Assembly: GCA_947479815.1 (NCBI GenBank)
Contig: CANKAT010000012.1
Coordinates: forward strand, 1-52,625
Direction of reading: 5' to 3'
DNA: 52,625 nucleotides
Source: Sphingobacteriaceae bacterium
Lineage (GTDB): Bacteria > Bacteroidota > Bacteroidia > Sphingobacteriales > Sphingobacteriaceae
Part shown: piece by piece, positions 18,448 through 28,147 of the stretch
How positions within the stretch are numbered: the stretch's first letter is position 1
How the letters are laid out: each line of letters begins with the position of its first letter
The notes under the pieces: generated by a model
What the model was told of the DNA's origin: nothing
Seen by the model: the letters and a program-made list of their open reading frames with translations, nothing else
Database searches by the model: none
Program-made: the position numbers and the translations under genes

Positions 18448-19086
18448 ATGGAGCTATTCAGTGAAGAACTAATACACTATCTAGAAAATTCTTGCGAGCC
18501 TGAAAATGAACTTTTAAAGCATATAAACCGAGAAACGCACCTCAAGGTTTCTATGCCGCGCATGCTTTCAGGTCACTATCAGGGAAAATTGCTTAGTATG
18601 ATCAGTAAACTAATCAACCCTGAAAGGATACTTGAAATAGGCACTTTCACAGGTTATGCTACCCTTTGTTTGGCAGAAGGGCTCAGAGAAAATGGGCGTA
18701 TCTATACCATAGATATCAATTTGGAACTAGAAGATATGGTCAGGTCAAACTTTAAAAAATCAGAACTCGATTCAAAAATAATGTATCAGATTGGCGATGC
18801 TAAAGTGATCATACCCACTCTTAATGAAATTTTTGATCTCGTGTTTATTGACGCCGATAAAAAAAATAATGCTACCTATTATGATATGGTTATCGATAAG
18901 GTACGATCAGGTGGGCTCATTCTGGTAGATAATGTACTTTGGAGCGGAAAGGTACTGGATGAGGGTGTTTCAGACCAAAAGACCTCCTTCATCAGTCAAT
19001 TTAATGAGAGGATCAGCTCAGATCAACGAGTTGAAAAACTGATCCTGCCCGTACGAGATGGATTATATTTAATAAGAAAAAAATAA
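18448..19086 (+). CDS. O-methyltransferase (class I SAM, caffeoyl-CoA OMT-like)
   Basis: SAM-dependent methyltransferase of the Methyltransf_3 family, 212 residues. Motif I is ILEIGTFTGYATLCLAE, followed by the acidic IDINLE, the metal-binding region DLVFIDADKKN and the VDNVLWSGKV motif of cation-dependent COMT-like enzymes. The substrate is unknown; related bacterial enzymes act on catechols or on tRNA 5-hydroxyuridine (TrmR). TATCTTTA (18436-18443) lies exactly four bases before the ATG, a spacing seen at other genes in this window. Confidence 0.88.
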   Translation: MELFSEELIHYLENSCEPENELLKHINRETHLKVSMPRMLSGHYQGKLLSMISKLINPERILEIGTFTGYATLCLAEGLRENGRIYTIDINLELEDMVRSNFKKSELDSKIMYQIGDAKVIIPTLNEIFDLVFIDADKKNNATYYDMVIDKVRSGGLILVDNVLWSGKVLDEGVSDQKTSFISQFNERISSDQRVEKLILPVRDGLYLIRKK

Positions 19087-19166
19087 ATTAATTAAAAAGA
19101 TTGTGGAACCTAAAACTATACAATCATTAGCAAATACTCATCTTTTTAAAAAATGAAATTCCTTAC

Positions 19167-20015
19167 ATGAAACAATCATTACTAGTACTGATCGCTTTGG
19201 GCATTTTAACGAGTTCATGCAGTCTGCTTAAAAAAGAACAACAATCAGCTCCGCTAACCCAGATTACTAAGCCTGCAGAGCCGGTTAAAAACTCTGATAA
19301 AGTTAGTATTACCAATTCTTCTTCAATAAAAACACCTGCCGAAAGTTATATTGAACGTTTCAAGAACATCGCCATCACTGAGATGAATGGTTCTGGTATT
19401 CCGGCAAGTATTACCTTAGCCCAGGGAATTCTAGAATCAGGAAATGGGAACAGCAAGCTAGCAAAAGAGGCCAATAATCACTTTGGAATTAAATGTACCA
19501 CAGAATGGAAAGGGGAAACCATATTACAGGATGACGACAATAAAGATGATTGTTTTAGGGTTTACAAATCACCTGAAGAATCATTCAGGGATCATACTGA
19601 ATTTCTAAAAAGAAAGCGTTATGCCCCCCTGTTCGAGCTAGATAAAAATGATTACCGCGGATGGGCAAACGGACTAAAAACTTCGGGATATGCCACCAAT
19701 CCAAAATATGCAGAGCTATTGATCAGCTTGGTTGAACGGTACGACCTGAGTCGCTTTGACCGGATGGAAAACGAGAGAGAAAAAACAATCAGGGAAGATA
19801 AGGTGATGAAGGATATCGCTATTAATATCCCCACAGAGAAAAAACAAGAAACTGTTAAAAACCCCGTAGTCATGAAAATTTATGAGGTACGATCAGGAGA
19901 TACCCTAACATCTGTTTCTAAACAATTTTCACTGAGTGAAACTGATCTGAAGGCTTTGAATGGCTTAGAGAATGTGAATTTATTGCCTGGACAGTTATTA
20001 CTGGTTTCTAAATAA
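19167..20015 (+). CDS. Glucosaminidase (GH73)-LysM lipoprotein
   Basis: Peptidoglycan hydrolase anchored as a lipoprotein: signal peptide with lipobox LTSSC (cysteine 18), a Ser/Thr/Pro linker, then a GH73-like mannosyl-glycoprotein endo-beta-N-acetylglucosaminidase domain (about 62-195). The catalytic region reads ITLAQGILESGNG, followed by NNHFGIKC and the YATNPKYAELL end. A single LysM domain closes the protein (about 238-281; EVRSGDTLTSVSKQF), which binds murein. At 282 residues it is the standard Bacteroidota architecture. Likely role: septum or wall remodelling from the periplasmic face. Confidence 0.9.
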   Translation: MKQSLLVLIALGILTSSCSLLKKEQQSAPLTQITKPAEPVKNSDKVSITNSSSIKTPAESYIERFKNIAITEMNGSGIPASITLAQGILESGNGNSKLAKEANNHFGIKCTTEWKGETILQDDDNKDDCFRVYKSPEESFRDHTEFLKRKRYAPLFELDKNDYRGWANGLKTSGYATNPKYAELLISLVERYDLSRFDRMENEREKTIREDKVMKDIAINIPTEKKQETVKNPVVMKIYEVRSGDTLTSVSKQFSLSETDLKALNGLENVNLLPGQLLLVSK

Positions 20016-20070
20016 GTTAAAAATGTTAAAATTGACCCTTATTATTTCTTAAAATCTTAGTTTTATCAGA

Positions 20071-20823
20071 TTGAAAAAGATCATATTCATATTTCTACTA
20101 CTTTCATTCCCCGTTTGTAGTCTGCTGGCTCAGGATAAACCAATTCAAGGTATCGTATTTGATATGGAATCCAAGCAGCGATTAACACGTGTCTATATTT
20201 TTAACACCCGAACTGGTGAAGGATTTTACAATACCACGAAAGGTGAATTTAAAACGAATGCCCGCGAGGGAGATGTTTTAGTAGCCGCTTTACAAGGCTA
20301 TGGTGTTGATACAGTGAGTATCCGAACAGTGAGTACCGTACTTTTCTACCTGAAACGGAATTCCATCCAGCTGCAAGAAGTTGTGGTTAGAGATTCGTTA
20401 GGAACACCCGAAGAACGCCTACAGGCCACAAAAGAAGAATATAATGCCGCATATATTAAAGGAGCCGTTGGCAATTTGCTGACTACTGGTGGTAGTAATG
20501 GCGGGGGTGGAGCCGGACTTAGCATCAATGCCTTGTATAGTTTATTAAGTCGTGAGGGCAGAAACGCGCGTCAGCTGCAAAAAATAATTGAACGCGATTA
20601 CAGGGATGCGATGATCGAATACCGTTTTACTAGAACCCTAATCAATCGGGTGATAGGCATAAGCGGGAGTAAACTACTAGATTTTAAACAACAATATAAA
20701 CCAGGCTATTATTTTATCATACAGGCCAATGATTATGAACTGATAGAATATATCAAGAAATCATACGCATCCTACCTTGAAAATCCAGCTGCTTATCGTT
20801 TACAACCCCTGAATGGTAATTGA
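20071..20823 (+). CDS. Carboxypeptidase-D-like regulatory-domain protein, exported
   Basis: A 250-residue protein with a clear signal peptide (ending SLLAQ) when started at TTG 20071; no ATG gives a better one. Residues about 25-105 form a CarboxypepD_reg-like beta-sandwich (IQGIVFDMES, VLVAALQGYG, LQEVVVRD), as found at the front of SusC proteins but without a barrel here. The rest is helical with a Gly-rich linker (SNGGGGAG). It resembles the protein at 38112 in design. Outer-membrane or periplasmic function unknown. The TTG start is well supported by the signal peptide. Confidence 0.78.
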   Translation: MKKIIFIFLLLSFPVCSLLAQDKPIQGIVFDMESKQRLTRVYIFNTRTGEGFYNTTKGEFKTNAREGDVLVAALQGYGVDTVSIRTVSTVLFYLKRNSIQLQEVVVRDSLGTPEERLQATKEEYNAAYIKGAVGNLLTTGGSNGGGGAGLSINALYSLLSREGRNARQLQKIIERDYRDAMIEYRFTRTLINRVIGISGSKLLDFKQQYKPGYYFIIQANDYELIEYIKKSYASYLENPAAYRLQPLNGN

Positions 20824-21007
20824 TAGTGAAATCTATTTTATTCCTGTGGATTCAGAACTATAGTTTTTGAAAGATAGACCCTTGAAAATGCCCAAATCTA
20901 GGCTATTTGAAATAGCCCAAATTTCTATCCTGGACCAATTAATCAGGTAAGTCTAGAAAAAGCTAAAAACATGTCGAAAAGAAGTCTTTTTTGTTTTTCT
21001 TTGCTAT

Positions 21008-22012
21008 ATGTTTAAGAGTATACTTGCACTTGTTTTCATTTTATTTGGGTTTACCTCAATTGCTGTAGCACAAAAAGCAGGATCTGAAGCAGATACACTT
21101 TTATTAAAAGAGCTTAAACAGTACCCCCGCAAAAATACACTGCCGGTAAGAAGACCAGTTTTATTCCCTGAAGTAGTTTCCTTAAGTGCGCCATCTTCTA
21201 TCGATGTAAAAGTGAATTACTGGCGTAATCTTACTGCATTCGGCCTTAACATGAATCAGGCTTCGTTCAGCGATAACTGGGGTGCAGGTGGTGTAAACTC
21301 ATTAGCACTTGGCGGACAATTTTCTTATAAATCTGATTATACCAAAGAAGACAAAAACTATGTATCGGAGGTTATCATGCAATATGGTAAACTCAAAAAT
21401 AAAGGTCAGCTATCCCGAAAAACAGTAGATCGTATATTTTGGGATAATAAAGTTGCTCTAAAGCTTTCCAATAGCTGGTATTTCTTCGGATCTGTCAACT
21501 TTGAATCCCAATTTGATTTTGGTTACACCTTCTCAAAAGATGCGAAAGGAAATGAGAAAAGAACCCTCCTTTCCAAATTCATGGCGCCAGGATATTTGAC
21601 AGAATCATTTGGATTTGAGTACAAACCGGCGAAGCACTTTTTTGTTCGAATAGGTACCGGAACCGCCAGACAAACATTTGTACTTGATAAATCACTCTAC
21701 TTAACAAACCCTAAAAACTTTGGCGTAACTCCGGGTAAAGGATTTAGAAATGAACTTGCTTTCCAGGTTGTAAGCTCTTATGATAAAGATATAGCCAAAA
21801 ATCTTACCCTTAAAGGCCGTTATGCCTTGTTTGCGAATTATGAAAAGCTTGCGAGTATTGACAACAGATTAGACCTTACCTTAACCGCCCATGTGAACAG
21901 GCTGATTAATGTATCAATCGCTGGAATAATTCTTTATGATGATGATACTGCCAACAAAATACAGGCAAGCCAAACCATGGCATTTGGATTGGTTTACAGA
22001 CTAGCAAACTAG
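21008..22012 (+). CDS. DUF3078 outer-membrane protein
   Basis: Exported protein with signal peptide (ending AVAQK) and a DUF3078 body: NYWRNLTAFGLNMNQASFSDNW and GGVNSLALGGQF near the start, then amphipathic strands compatible with a small beta-barrel (LRY-like alternation through the end FGLVYRLAN). Length 334 is usual. A TTTCTTTG stretch, one mismatch from the -7 consensus, lies four bases before the ATG. The function of DUF3078 is not known to me. It converges with the CBM9/DUF5916 gene. Confidence 0.82.
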   Translation: MFKSILALVFILFGFTSIAVAQKAGSEADTLLLKELKQYPRKNTLPVRRPVLFPEVVSLSAPSSIDVKVNYWRNLTAFGLNMNQASFSDNWGAGGVNSLALGGQFSYKSDYTKEDKNYVSEVIMQYGKLKNKGQLSRKTVDRIFWDNKVALKLSNSWYFFGSVNFESQFDFGYTFSKDAKGNEKRTLLSKFMAPGYLTESFGFEYKPAKHFFVRIGTGTARQTFVLDKSLYLTNPKNFGVTPGKGFRNELAFQVVSSYDKDIAKNLTLKGRYALFANYEKLASIDNRLDLTLTAHVNRLINVSIAGIILYDDDTANKIQASQTMAFGLVYRLAN

Positions 22013-22028
22013 ATTATTCTTTAAAATA

Positions 22029-22060
22029 TTGTTTTAAAACAAAAAAGGATTTAATAATCC
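22029..22060. terminator. Weak terminator candidates between convergent genes
   Basis: Two small inverted repeats lie in the 55-bp gap: palindrome ttgttttaaaacaa (22029-22042) and ggatt/aatcc (22047-22060). Neither is GC-rich, so termination here is only suggested by the convergent arrangement. Confidence 0.3.
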
Positions 22061-22067
22061 GCAGGTA

Positions 22068-24500
22068 TTATCTTCTGCTAAACTGCATATAATCAAGATA
22101 ATATAAAATTTTTAAGGAGACATTATTGTTCTGAGGCAATCCAATAATTCTGTCAAAATTTTGGAAATATCCAAGCCTATTTTCTTTTTCCATGTCTTGG
22201 GCAACATTTTTATAGGCTAAACTCAATTCACTGCCAGGAGCAAAGCGCCAGGAATAAATAAAATCTATATTAAAAACGTTGTAATTAGTGTGGGTTCCTT
22301 TAAATTCAGCACCATCATGGCTTTGTAACCCACCATCGGCCGTGAGAATATAATATTCTTTGTTTCTGCGGTTTGACCAGTAATGTCTTGCCCTTAACAT
22401 TAAACCCATATTGCTGTTAAAGGTATACGTAGCATCCATTGAACTTTCCACCGTGCTTCTGTCAAACCTTGAAAAAATCACATCCTTGTTACTACTTATA
22501 CCAAGCCAGGCAGAATAGTCGTATTGAGGTTGAGTATTAAAGTCAAGTCCAAGAGAAAGCCTGTTCTTAACCCTGAAATTTTGAAAAAACCCGGCAGTAT
22601 ATCCCACACCACTGAACTGTTCCCTAAACCTGGCAGAGAAAAATACACCTGCATTATATTTTTTAGCTCTATTTGATCTCAAGGTAAAATTTCCAAAACT
22701 ACTGGCAGGAGTACTGAACTCCCGTCCTGCTACACGGGGCTCATAAAAATCCTTGCCGATGAACTGTCGATAAAAATCCATATTCACTGACCAGAAATTT
22801 TTAAATTCAAAATATCCGCCGGCAGAAACTCTTGAAGATTGATAGGTACGTGGCTTGAATCGCTCGGTGCGAAAAATTCCTAGGTAGGTATTATAGCGGT
22901 TAAAAATTTGACCGGGTCGAAAACTATTATATCCAAAATCAATGGAGTTTCGGATGAAGTTATTATTATTAAAATATCCCAGATCTGTAGGGTCATAGTT
23001 TTCGTCAGTAAGATCATAGGAATAACCCCAGGTAAAATTTCCGCTTTTCTTACCTGCTTCAATCTCATAATAATATCCGTTCATGGCCGAATTTCCAGGG
23101 CTCTCCGGACCCACATGACTTAGCTTGGCAGCACCATTAACATTATAAATGTTCTGCTTGTTATTGAGATTAAATAAAAATGCACTCACATTTGCATCAT
23201 ATGCAGATCCCTGACGCAAAACATTCGTGTTTACAAAACTTGCTGAACTATTGTTTTTTAAAGATTGATCCAATACCAGAATAGAATAATTGCTTAAGGG
23301 TTGTGTTTCAATCAAACGCTCCTCTCCGGTACTGTTTTGTATTGTTGCATAGCCGCGTTTTGTGACCGCATTAAAAAACCCTATACCCATCCCGTTTTGT
23401 GACCGCCCTGAAATTTTTGTAGCGTTCAGTAGTTTGCTTTCTAGCTGATTTTCTTTTATGATCTCACCAGGAAGGATCTGCGAACTAATATTTGCTGAAT
23501 ATGCGGGATTAGATCCGATGCGCCTGGAATAAAAAAGATTTCCTTTATTAAATAACTCGGTTCCTTCAGTAAAAAATTGGCGGTTTTCATTGAACCTAAC
23601 TTCAAAAGGGCTAATATTAAGAACCTGATTATCAGATCGAACCTGCCCAAAATCAGGAACAAGAGTCATGTCAAGAGTATAACTCTGATTAACACCATAT
23701 TTAATGTCCATGCCACCATTGAATGTGCTCAATGTATTTTTTACTCCGGGCTGATTATGTGGATAGTTATTGACGGAAGAAGAAAGGTAAGGTGAAAAAG
23801 ACAATCTCACTGGCGCCTTAATTCCCTTTATTCCGCTTAATTCGCCTTCCTGATTAATAAAGCCAGCAACTTTGGGATCAATAAAGTTCCAGCTGGTTTG
23901 CTGATTAACCTTTTGACGGCGGCGGGTCATGTTTAAACCCCATTGCTGAATATCATTTGAACCAAACCTAATGGCAGAATACGGAATCTTTAATTCTGCG
24001 GTCCAACCTAGGCTATCAATTTTTACCTGGCTTTCCCAAACGGCATCCCAGCTAACATCTTCTCTTCCCGACTGAGAGTATTTTGCGTCAAATTGAGCAC
24101 CCGTAGAGTTGACATAAAAACCAAAGGCATTTATACGATCCAGATACGTATCAAAAACAATCCCCAGAATATCTGAATTGCCAAGCTGGTCGCGAGTTAC
24201 AACTTCCTTGACAATGCTATCCGGTTCATCATACATTCTGGCACCTATATAAATTGCCGAATTATCGTAAACAATTTTGACCTCGGTTCTTCTGTCATAG
24301 CTTTCAATACGACCCGGAACTGGTTTAATCTCAATAAAGCCGCTAGCAGCTTTCACCTCGTTCCAAATGCGGTCATTTAAAATCCCATCAATTTGGGGCG
24401 AATAATCTGTCCTGGTTGCAGTAAATTTTTTAATTTCCTGCGCAACACAGCAATTACCAAGTAGAAGAAAAACTAGTATTAATACCCGCACAAATTTCAT
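22068..24500 (-). CDS. CBM9-like/DUF5916 outer-membrane protein
   Basis: Exported 810-residue protein. Signal peptide to about residue 20 (CCVAQ), then a carbohydrate-binding family 9-like domain (about 25-200; PQIDGILNDRIWNE, VKIVYDNSAIYIGARMYD, WTAELKIPYSAIRFG). DUF5916 fills the rest, with many amphipathic strands and an aromatic C-terminal region, suggesting a barrel. It has no transporter plug and no catalytic motif that I can see. Family proteins are common in Bacteroidota beside peptidase or polysaccharide genes, and their role is unestablished. Monocistronic: the neighbours run the other way. Confidence 0.85.
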   Translation of the reverse strand: MKFVRVLILVFLLLGNCCVAQEIKKFTATRTDYSPQIDGILNDRIWNEVKAASGFIEIKPVPGRIESYDRRTEVKIVYDNSAIYIGARMYDEPDSIVKEVVTRDQLGNSDILGIVFDTYLDRINAFGFYVNSTGAQFDAKYSQSGREDVSWDAVWESQVKIDSLGWTAELKIPYSAIRFGSNDIQQWGLNMTRRRQKVNQQTSWNFIDPKVAGFINQEGELSGIKGIKAPVRLSFSPYLSSSVNNYPHNQPGVKNTLSTFNGGMDIKYGVNQSYTLDMTLVPDFGQVRSDNQVLNISPFEVRFNENRQFFTEGTELFNKGNLFYSRRIGSNPAYSANISSQILPGEIIKENQLESKLLNATKISGRSQNGMGIGFFNAVTKRGYATIQNSTGEERLIETQPLSNYSILVLDQSLKNNSSASFVNTNVLRQGSAYDANVSAFLFNLNNKQNIYNVNGAAKLSHVGPESPGNSAMNGYYYEIEAGKKSGNFTWGYSYDLTDENYDPTDLGYFNNNNFIRNSIDFGYNSFRPGQIFNRYNTYLGIFRTERFKPRTYQSSRVSAGGYFEFKNFWSVNMDFYRQFIGKDFYEPRVAGREFSTPASSFGNFTLRSNRAKKYNAGVFFSARFREQFSGVGYTAGFFQNFRVKNRLSLGLDFNTQPQYDYSAWLGISSNKDVIFSRFDRSTVESSMDATYTFNSNMGLMLRARHYWSNRRNKEYYILTADGGLQSHDGAEFKGTHTNYNVFNIDFIYSWRFAPGSELSLAYKNVAQDMEKENRLGYFQNFDRIIGLPQNNNVSLKILYYLDYMQFSRR

Positions 24501-24638
24501 TCACAAATTATCAGGATGCAAAGAAATTAAATTGTACCAAAATTCCATACAAAGCAATGTTAATGTTACTCTTTTCTTCTAATTTTTAAGAATCTGGCCA
24601 GAATCAACAATTATTTTAGTCCTATTGTTCAGAAAGAT

Positions 24639-24646
24639 TAACTTTG
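24639..24646 (+). promoter_or_regulatory. -7 promoter box for ffh
   Basis: TAACTTTG matches TAnnTTTG, 25 bases before the ffh ATG. No well-spaced TTG is seen upstream. Confidence 0.45.
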
Positions 24647-24671
24647 TATGAGCTAAAAGCTGATTTATACG

Positions 24672-26012
24672 ATGTTTGAAAATTTACAGGATAAACTTGA
24701 CAGAGCCTTTAAGGTATTAAAAGGGCAAGGAAGCATAACGGAAATAAACGTGGCAGAAACCATGAAAGAGATACGCAAAGCTCTTCTGGATGCCGACGTT
24801 AATTATAAAACTGCAAAAGCATTTACCGATGATGTCAAAGAAAAAGCACTCGGACTCAATGTACTGACCTCCATATCTCCTGGACAGTTACTAACCAAAC
24901 TCATGAACGATGAGCTGGCAGCCTTAATGGGCGGAACTGCTGAGGAATTAATTATTTCTGCAAATCCAACCATCATACTGATTGCAGGATTAAACGGTGC
25001 GGGTAAGACTACATTTTCTGGGAAACTTGCCAATTATCTGGTAACACAAAAGAATAAAAAACCTTTACTCGTTGCTGGCGACGTTTATCGCCCTGCAGCG
25101 ATTGATCAACTGGAAGTTCTTGGCGGACAGATTGGGGTTCCGGTTTATACAGACCGCAGTTCCAAAGATCCGGTTGCTATTGCAATGGCAGGGATCGCTG
25201 AAGCAAAAAAGAACGGGCAAAATATAGTGATCATCGATACCGCCGGAAGATTGGCGATTGATGAGGGATTGATGAAAGAGATTGCTGAGGTAAAGGCACA
25301 AACCAAACCGCAGGAAATCCTATTTGTGGTCGATTCCATGACCGGACAAGATGCCGTGAATACTGCCAAAGCATTCAATGACCGTCTTGACTTTACCGGG
25401 GTAGTATTAACCAAATTAGATGGTGATACTCGCGGAGGTGCTGCGCTTTCTATCAAATCAGTGGTAAACAAACCCATCAAATTCATCGGTACAGGCGAAA
25501 AGATGGAAGCCCTAGATGTGTTCTATCCAGACAGGATGGCCAGCCGTATTCTCGGGATGGGCGACGTGGTTTCGTTGGTTGAACGTGCACAAATGCAGTT
25601 TGATGAGAAAGAAGCTGCCGAGCTTCAGAAGAAAATCCGCAAAAATAAATTCGATTTCAACGACTTTTTAAGCCAGATCCAGCAGATTAAAAAGATGGGT
25701 AATATGAAGGATCTAATGGGCATGATTCCGGGTGTGGGCAAAGCCATAAAAGATGTAGAGATTGATGATAATGCATTTACTCCCATTGAATCGATCATCC
25801 GTTCCATGACTCATCATGAGCGCGAAAATCCCGATTCAATCAACCAGAGCCGACGATCACGGATTGCCAATGGTTCAGGAACCAATATCGCTGAGGTAAA
25901 TAAGCTGATCAAACAGTTTGAAGATATGCGTAAAGTAATGAAGCAGTTCTCAAACCCAGCTGCCGCTGCTAAGATGATGAAGGGGATGCCAAAAATGCCG
26001 TTTGGAAAATAG
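24672..26012 (+). CDS. ffh: Signal recognition particle GTPase Ffh
   Basis: SRP54 homologue that binds signal sequences on ribosomes and delivers them to FtsY. N domain (1-85), then the G domain with G1 GLNGAGKTT (106-114), DTAGR, the TKLDGDTRGGAAL closing motif and GTGEK. The M domain from about 300 is Met-rich (QIQQIKKMGNMKDLMGMIPG, MTHHERENPDSIN, SRRSRIANGSG for 4.5S RNA binding). Length 446 is standard. The 4.5S RNA gene is not visible in this window. It stands alone; folD, a frequent neighbour in the phylum, is absent. Confidence 0.97.
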   Translation: MFENLQDKLDRAFKVLKGQGSITEINVAETMKEIRKALLDADVNYKTAKAFTDDVKEKALGLNVLTSISPGQLLTKLMNDELAALMGGTAEELIISANPTIILIAGLNGAGKTTFSGKLANYLVTQKNKKPLLVAGDVYRPAAIDQLEVLGGQIGVPVYTDRSSKDPVAIAMAGIAEAKKNGQNIVIIDTAGRLAIDEGLMKEIAEVKAQTKPQEILFVVDSMTGQDAVNTAKAFNDRLDFTGVVLTKLDGDTRGGAALSIKSVVNKPIKFIGTGEKMEALDVFYPDRMASRILGMGDVVSLVERAQMQFDEKEAAELQKKIRKNKFDFNDFLSQIQQIKKMGNMKDLMGMIPGVGKAIKDVEIDDNAFTPIESIIRSMTHHERENPDSINQSRRSRIANGSGTNIAEVNKLIKQFEDMRKVMKQFSNPAAAAKMMKGMPKMPFGK

Positions 26013-26329
26013 ATAATAGAAGGTGGGTGAAAACAGCAATCTTGAGATAATCACGATACCCATCATATATTGAGGTTGGACAACACAAAACTCAGGAAAA
26101 CCTTTGGCGTTTTTGCGAGATCTCCTGTTTTAATTGTATGAAATTCAATAATTGTATTTAATGATTTTCTCTCAAAGACGCGGATGTATTTCGAATAAGT
26201 AAATTTCAGTTTAGTTTATAGCAAAATTCAGTTAGAGTACGCGCGACACGCGCGCGCTAGCAGAGCCTTCTATTCCAACAAAAAACATCACTCCATTTTA
26301 TTCTTCAACAAACTCAGGGTAAAAAGTAT
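26013..26329. other. Intergenic region behind ffh
   Basis: No gene recognised. It contains an isolated GC-alternating hairpin: arms cgcgcg at 26240-26245 and 26249-26254 around ACA, sharply unlike the AT-rich surroundings. No terminator with a T-run is evident for ffh. Confidence 0.4.
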
Positions 26330-26458
26330 CTATTGCAAAAGATCACGATTAAAAACCAAGATCATACCTACCCCAAATAAAAAGGAAATTTGAACAGGAT
26401 GTGAAATAATACCGTTCGCTAAATAAATAAGCCCATTTACTAAATCCCCTCTCACCAT
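26330..26458 (-). CDS. Possible 42-residue membrane protein
   Basis: ATG to TAG frame in the ffh-yifB gap, divergent from yifB. The protein has two hydrophobic stretches (LVNGLIYLANGII and ISFLFGVGMILVF) with a charged end (NRDLLQ), the profile of a small membrane protein. The region just before its ATG folds as gtaaaa-gaca-ttttac on the minus strand. No family recognised. It may be chance; a conserved frame in related genomes would settle it. Confidence 0.35.
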   Translation of the reverse strand: MVRGDLVNGLIYLANGIISHPVQISFLFGVGMILVFNRDLLQ

Positions 26459-26488
26459 TAAGTAAAATGTCTTTTACATTAGCTCAAC

Positions 26489-28027
26489 ATGCTAGCAAAG
26501 ACTTTTGGAAGTGCCGTTTATGGAATCGAAGCAATTACCATAACCATAGAGGTGAATGTTTGTGGCGGGCTCAAATATTTTGTTGTTGGTTTGCCCGATA
26601 ATGCGGTAAAAGAAAGTATGCTGCGCATTGAAAGCGCTTTGAATAGTTCAATCTATCGCATGCCCAGGAAAAGGATCATCGTAAATCTGGCTCCGGCCGA
26701 TATACGAAAAGAGGGTTCAGCCTATGATCTGCCTATTGCGATCGGTATTTTGTCGGCTTCCGGCCAATTTTTCAGCACTAAACTCGATGAATACCTCATT
26801 CTTGGCGAACTCTCTCTGGATGGAGGAATACAACCTGTAAAAGGGGTTCTTCCTATTGCTATTCAGGGTAAAAGAGATGGATTCAAAGGTTTGATTCTTC
26901 CGCAAGAGAATGCCCGTGAAGCTGCAATTGTGGATGATTTTGAGGTTTACGGTGTGAACAGCCTAGCAGAAGTAATCGGTTTTTTTGATAATAGCCTGGA
27001 ACTGCAAAGAACCATTGTCAATACTAAAGAAGAGTTCAGCTACAATATCAATAATTACGAAAGCGATTTCTCGGATGTCAGAGGACAGGAAAACATCAAA
27101 CGGGCACTAGAGATTGCAGCCGCCGGTGGGCATAATGTGATTCTGATCGGTCCGCCCGGAGCTGGCAAAACCATGCTAGCCAAACGTTTGCCAACAATCT
27201 TACCACCGCTCGACCTCTATGAAGCCCTCGATACCACCAAAATACATTCTGTTGCAGGAAAACTCTCTGCATCCGATTCATTGATGACCATCAGACCATT
27301 CCGATCTCCGCATCATACCATCAGCGATGTGGCTTTGGTTGGCGGAGGTACCAACCCACAGCCCGGAGAAATATCTCTTGCGCATAATGGGGTGCTTTTT
27401 CTGGATGAACTGCCCGAATTTAAACGAACCGTACTTGAAGTCATGCGACAACCTCTAGAAGAACGCAGGGTGACCATATCCAGGGCAAAATCAAGCGTGA
27501 ACTACCCGGCCAGTTTTATGCTGGTGGCCTCTATGAACCCCTGCCCATGCGGGTATTTTAATCACCCCGAAAAAGAATGCATTTGTGCGCCAGGAGTGGT
27601 ACAAAAATACCTGAGTAAGATCTCCGGTCCGCTTCTAGACCGCATTGACCTTCATGTAGAAGTAACCCCCGTAAACTTCAATGAGCTCTCATCCGAACGG
27701 CTGAGTGAAAAAAGCAAAGAAATCCGTGAACGGGTTACTGAAGCAAGAAATATCCAGATCAAACGTTTTAAAGATAAAGAAGAAGTGTTTTGCAATGCCC
27801 AGATGAGCCCAAATATGGTCAGGAACATTTGCCGCATCAGCGACTCCGGACAAACCTTATTAAAACAGGCAATGGAAAAACTGGGCTTATCTGCCCGAGC
27901 GTATGACCGGATCCTGAAAGTTTCTAGAACGATTGCTGACCTAGCCGGTACAGAAGAGATCCTGCTGGAACATCTTGCCGAGGCAATACATTACCGAAGT
28001 TTGGATAGGGATGGATGGGCTGGGTAA
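26489..28027 (+). CDS. YifB/ComM-family AAA+ ATPase (Mg chelatase-like)
   Basis: ComM-type hexameric helicase-like protein; in naturally competent bacteria ComM drives branch migration during transformation. N-terminal ChlI-like Lon-fold domain (1-170; [22 protein letters not shown]), P-loop GPPGAGKT (221-228), Walker [11 protein letters not shown], a zinc-like CPCGY...CIC loop in the sensor region, and a C-terminal Mg_chelatase_C helical domain ([20 protein letters not shown]). Length 512 is normal. No other competence gene is nearby, so its role in this organism is inferred from the family. Confidence 0.92.
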   Translation: MLAKTFGSAVYGIEAITITIEVNVCGGLKYFVVGLPDNAVKESMLRIESALNSSIYRMPRKRIIVNLAPADIRKEGSAYDLPIAIGILSASGQFFSTKLDEYLILGELSLDGGIQPVKGVLPIAIQGKRDGFKGLILPQENAREAAIVDDFEVYGVNSLAEVIGFFDNSLELQRTIVNTKEEFSYNINNYESDFSDVRGQENIKRALEIAAAGGHNVILIGPPGAGKTMLAKRLPTILPPLDLYEALDTTKIHSVAGKLSASDSLMTIRPFRSPHHTISDVALVGGGTNPQPGEISLAHNGVLFLDELPEFKRTVLEVMRQPLEERRVTISRAKSSVNYPASFMLVASMNPCPCGYFNHPEKECICAPGVVQKYLSKISGPLLDRIDLHVEVTPVNFNELSSERLSEKSKEIRERVTEARNIQIKRFKDKEEVFCNAQMSPNMVRNICRISDSGQTLLKQAMEKLGLSARAYDRILKVSRTIADLAGTEEILLEHLAEAIHYRSLDRDGWAG

Positions 28028-28147
28028 TCGGGTACAAGCCATAATCATGCAACAGCCCTTCTGATAGATAAATTTTGATAATAAGAGTTAAAAAATCAGT
28101 TTCTTTTAAGCATGAGATAAATAAAGAAGTCCAATCAGAACATAAAA

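Noticed and set aside
22908-23123. 71-codon plus-strand frame inside the CBM9/DUF5916 gene
   Set aside because: Shadow of a strong minus-strand gene, without domain or codon support.
24501-26488. 4.5S RNA, tmRNA or RNase P RNA near ffh
   Set aside because: I looked for their conserved ends and loops in the gaps and saw none.
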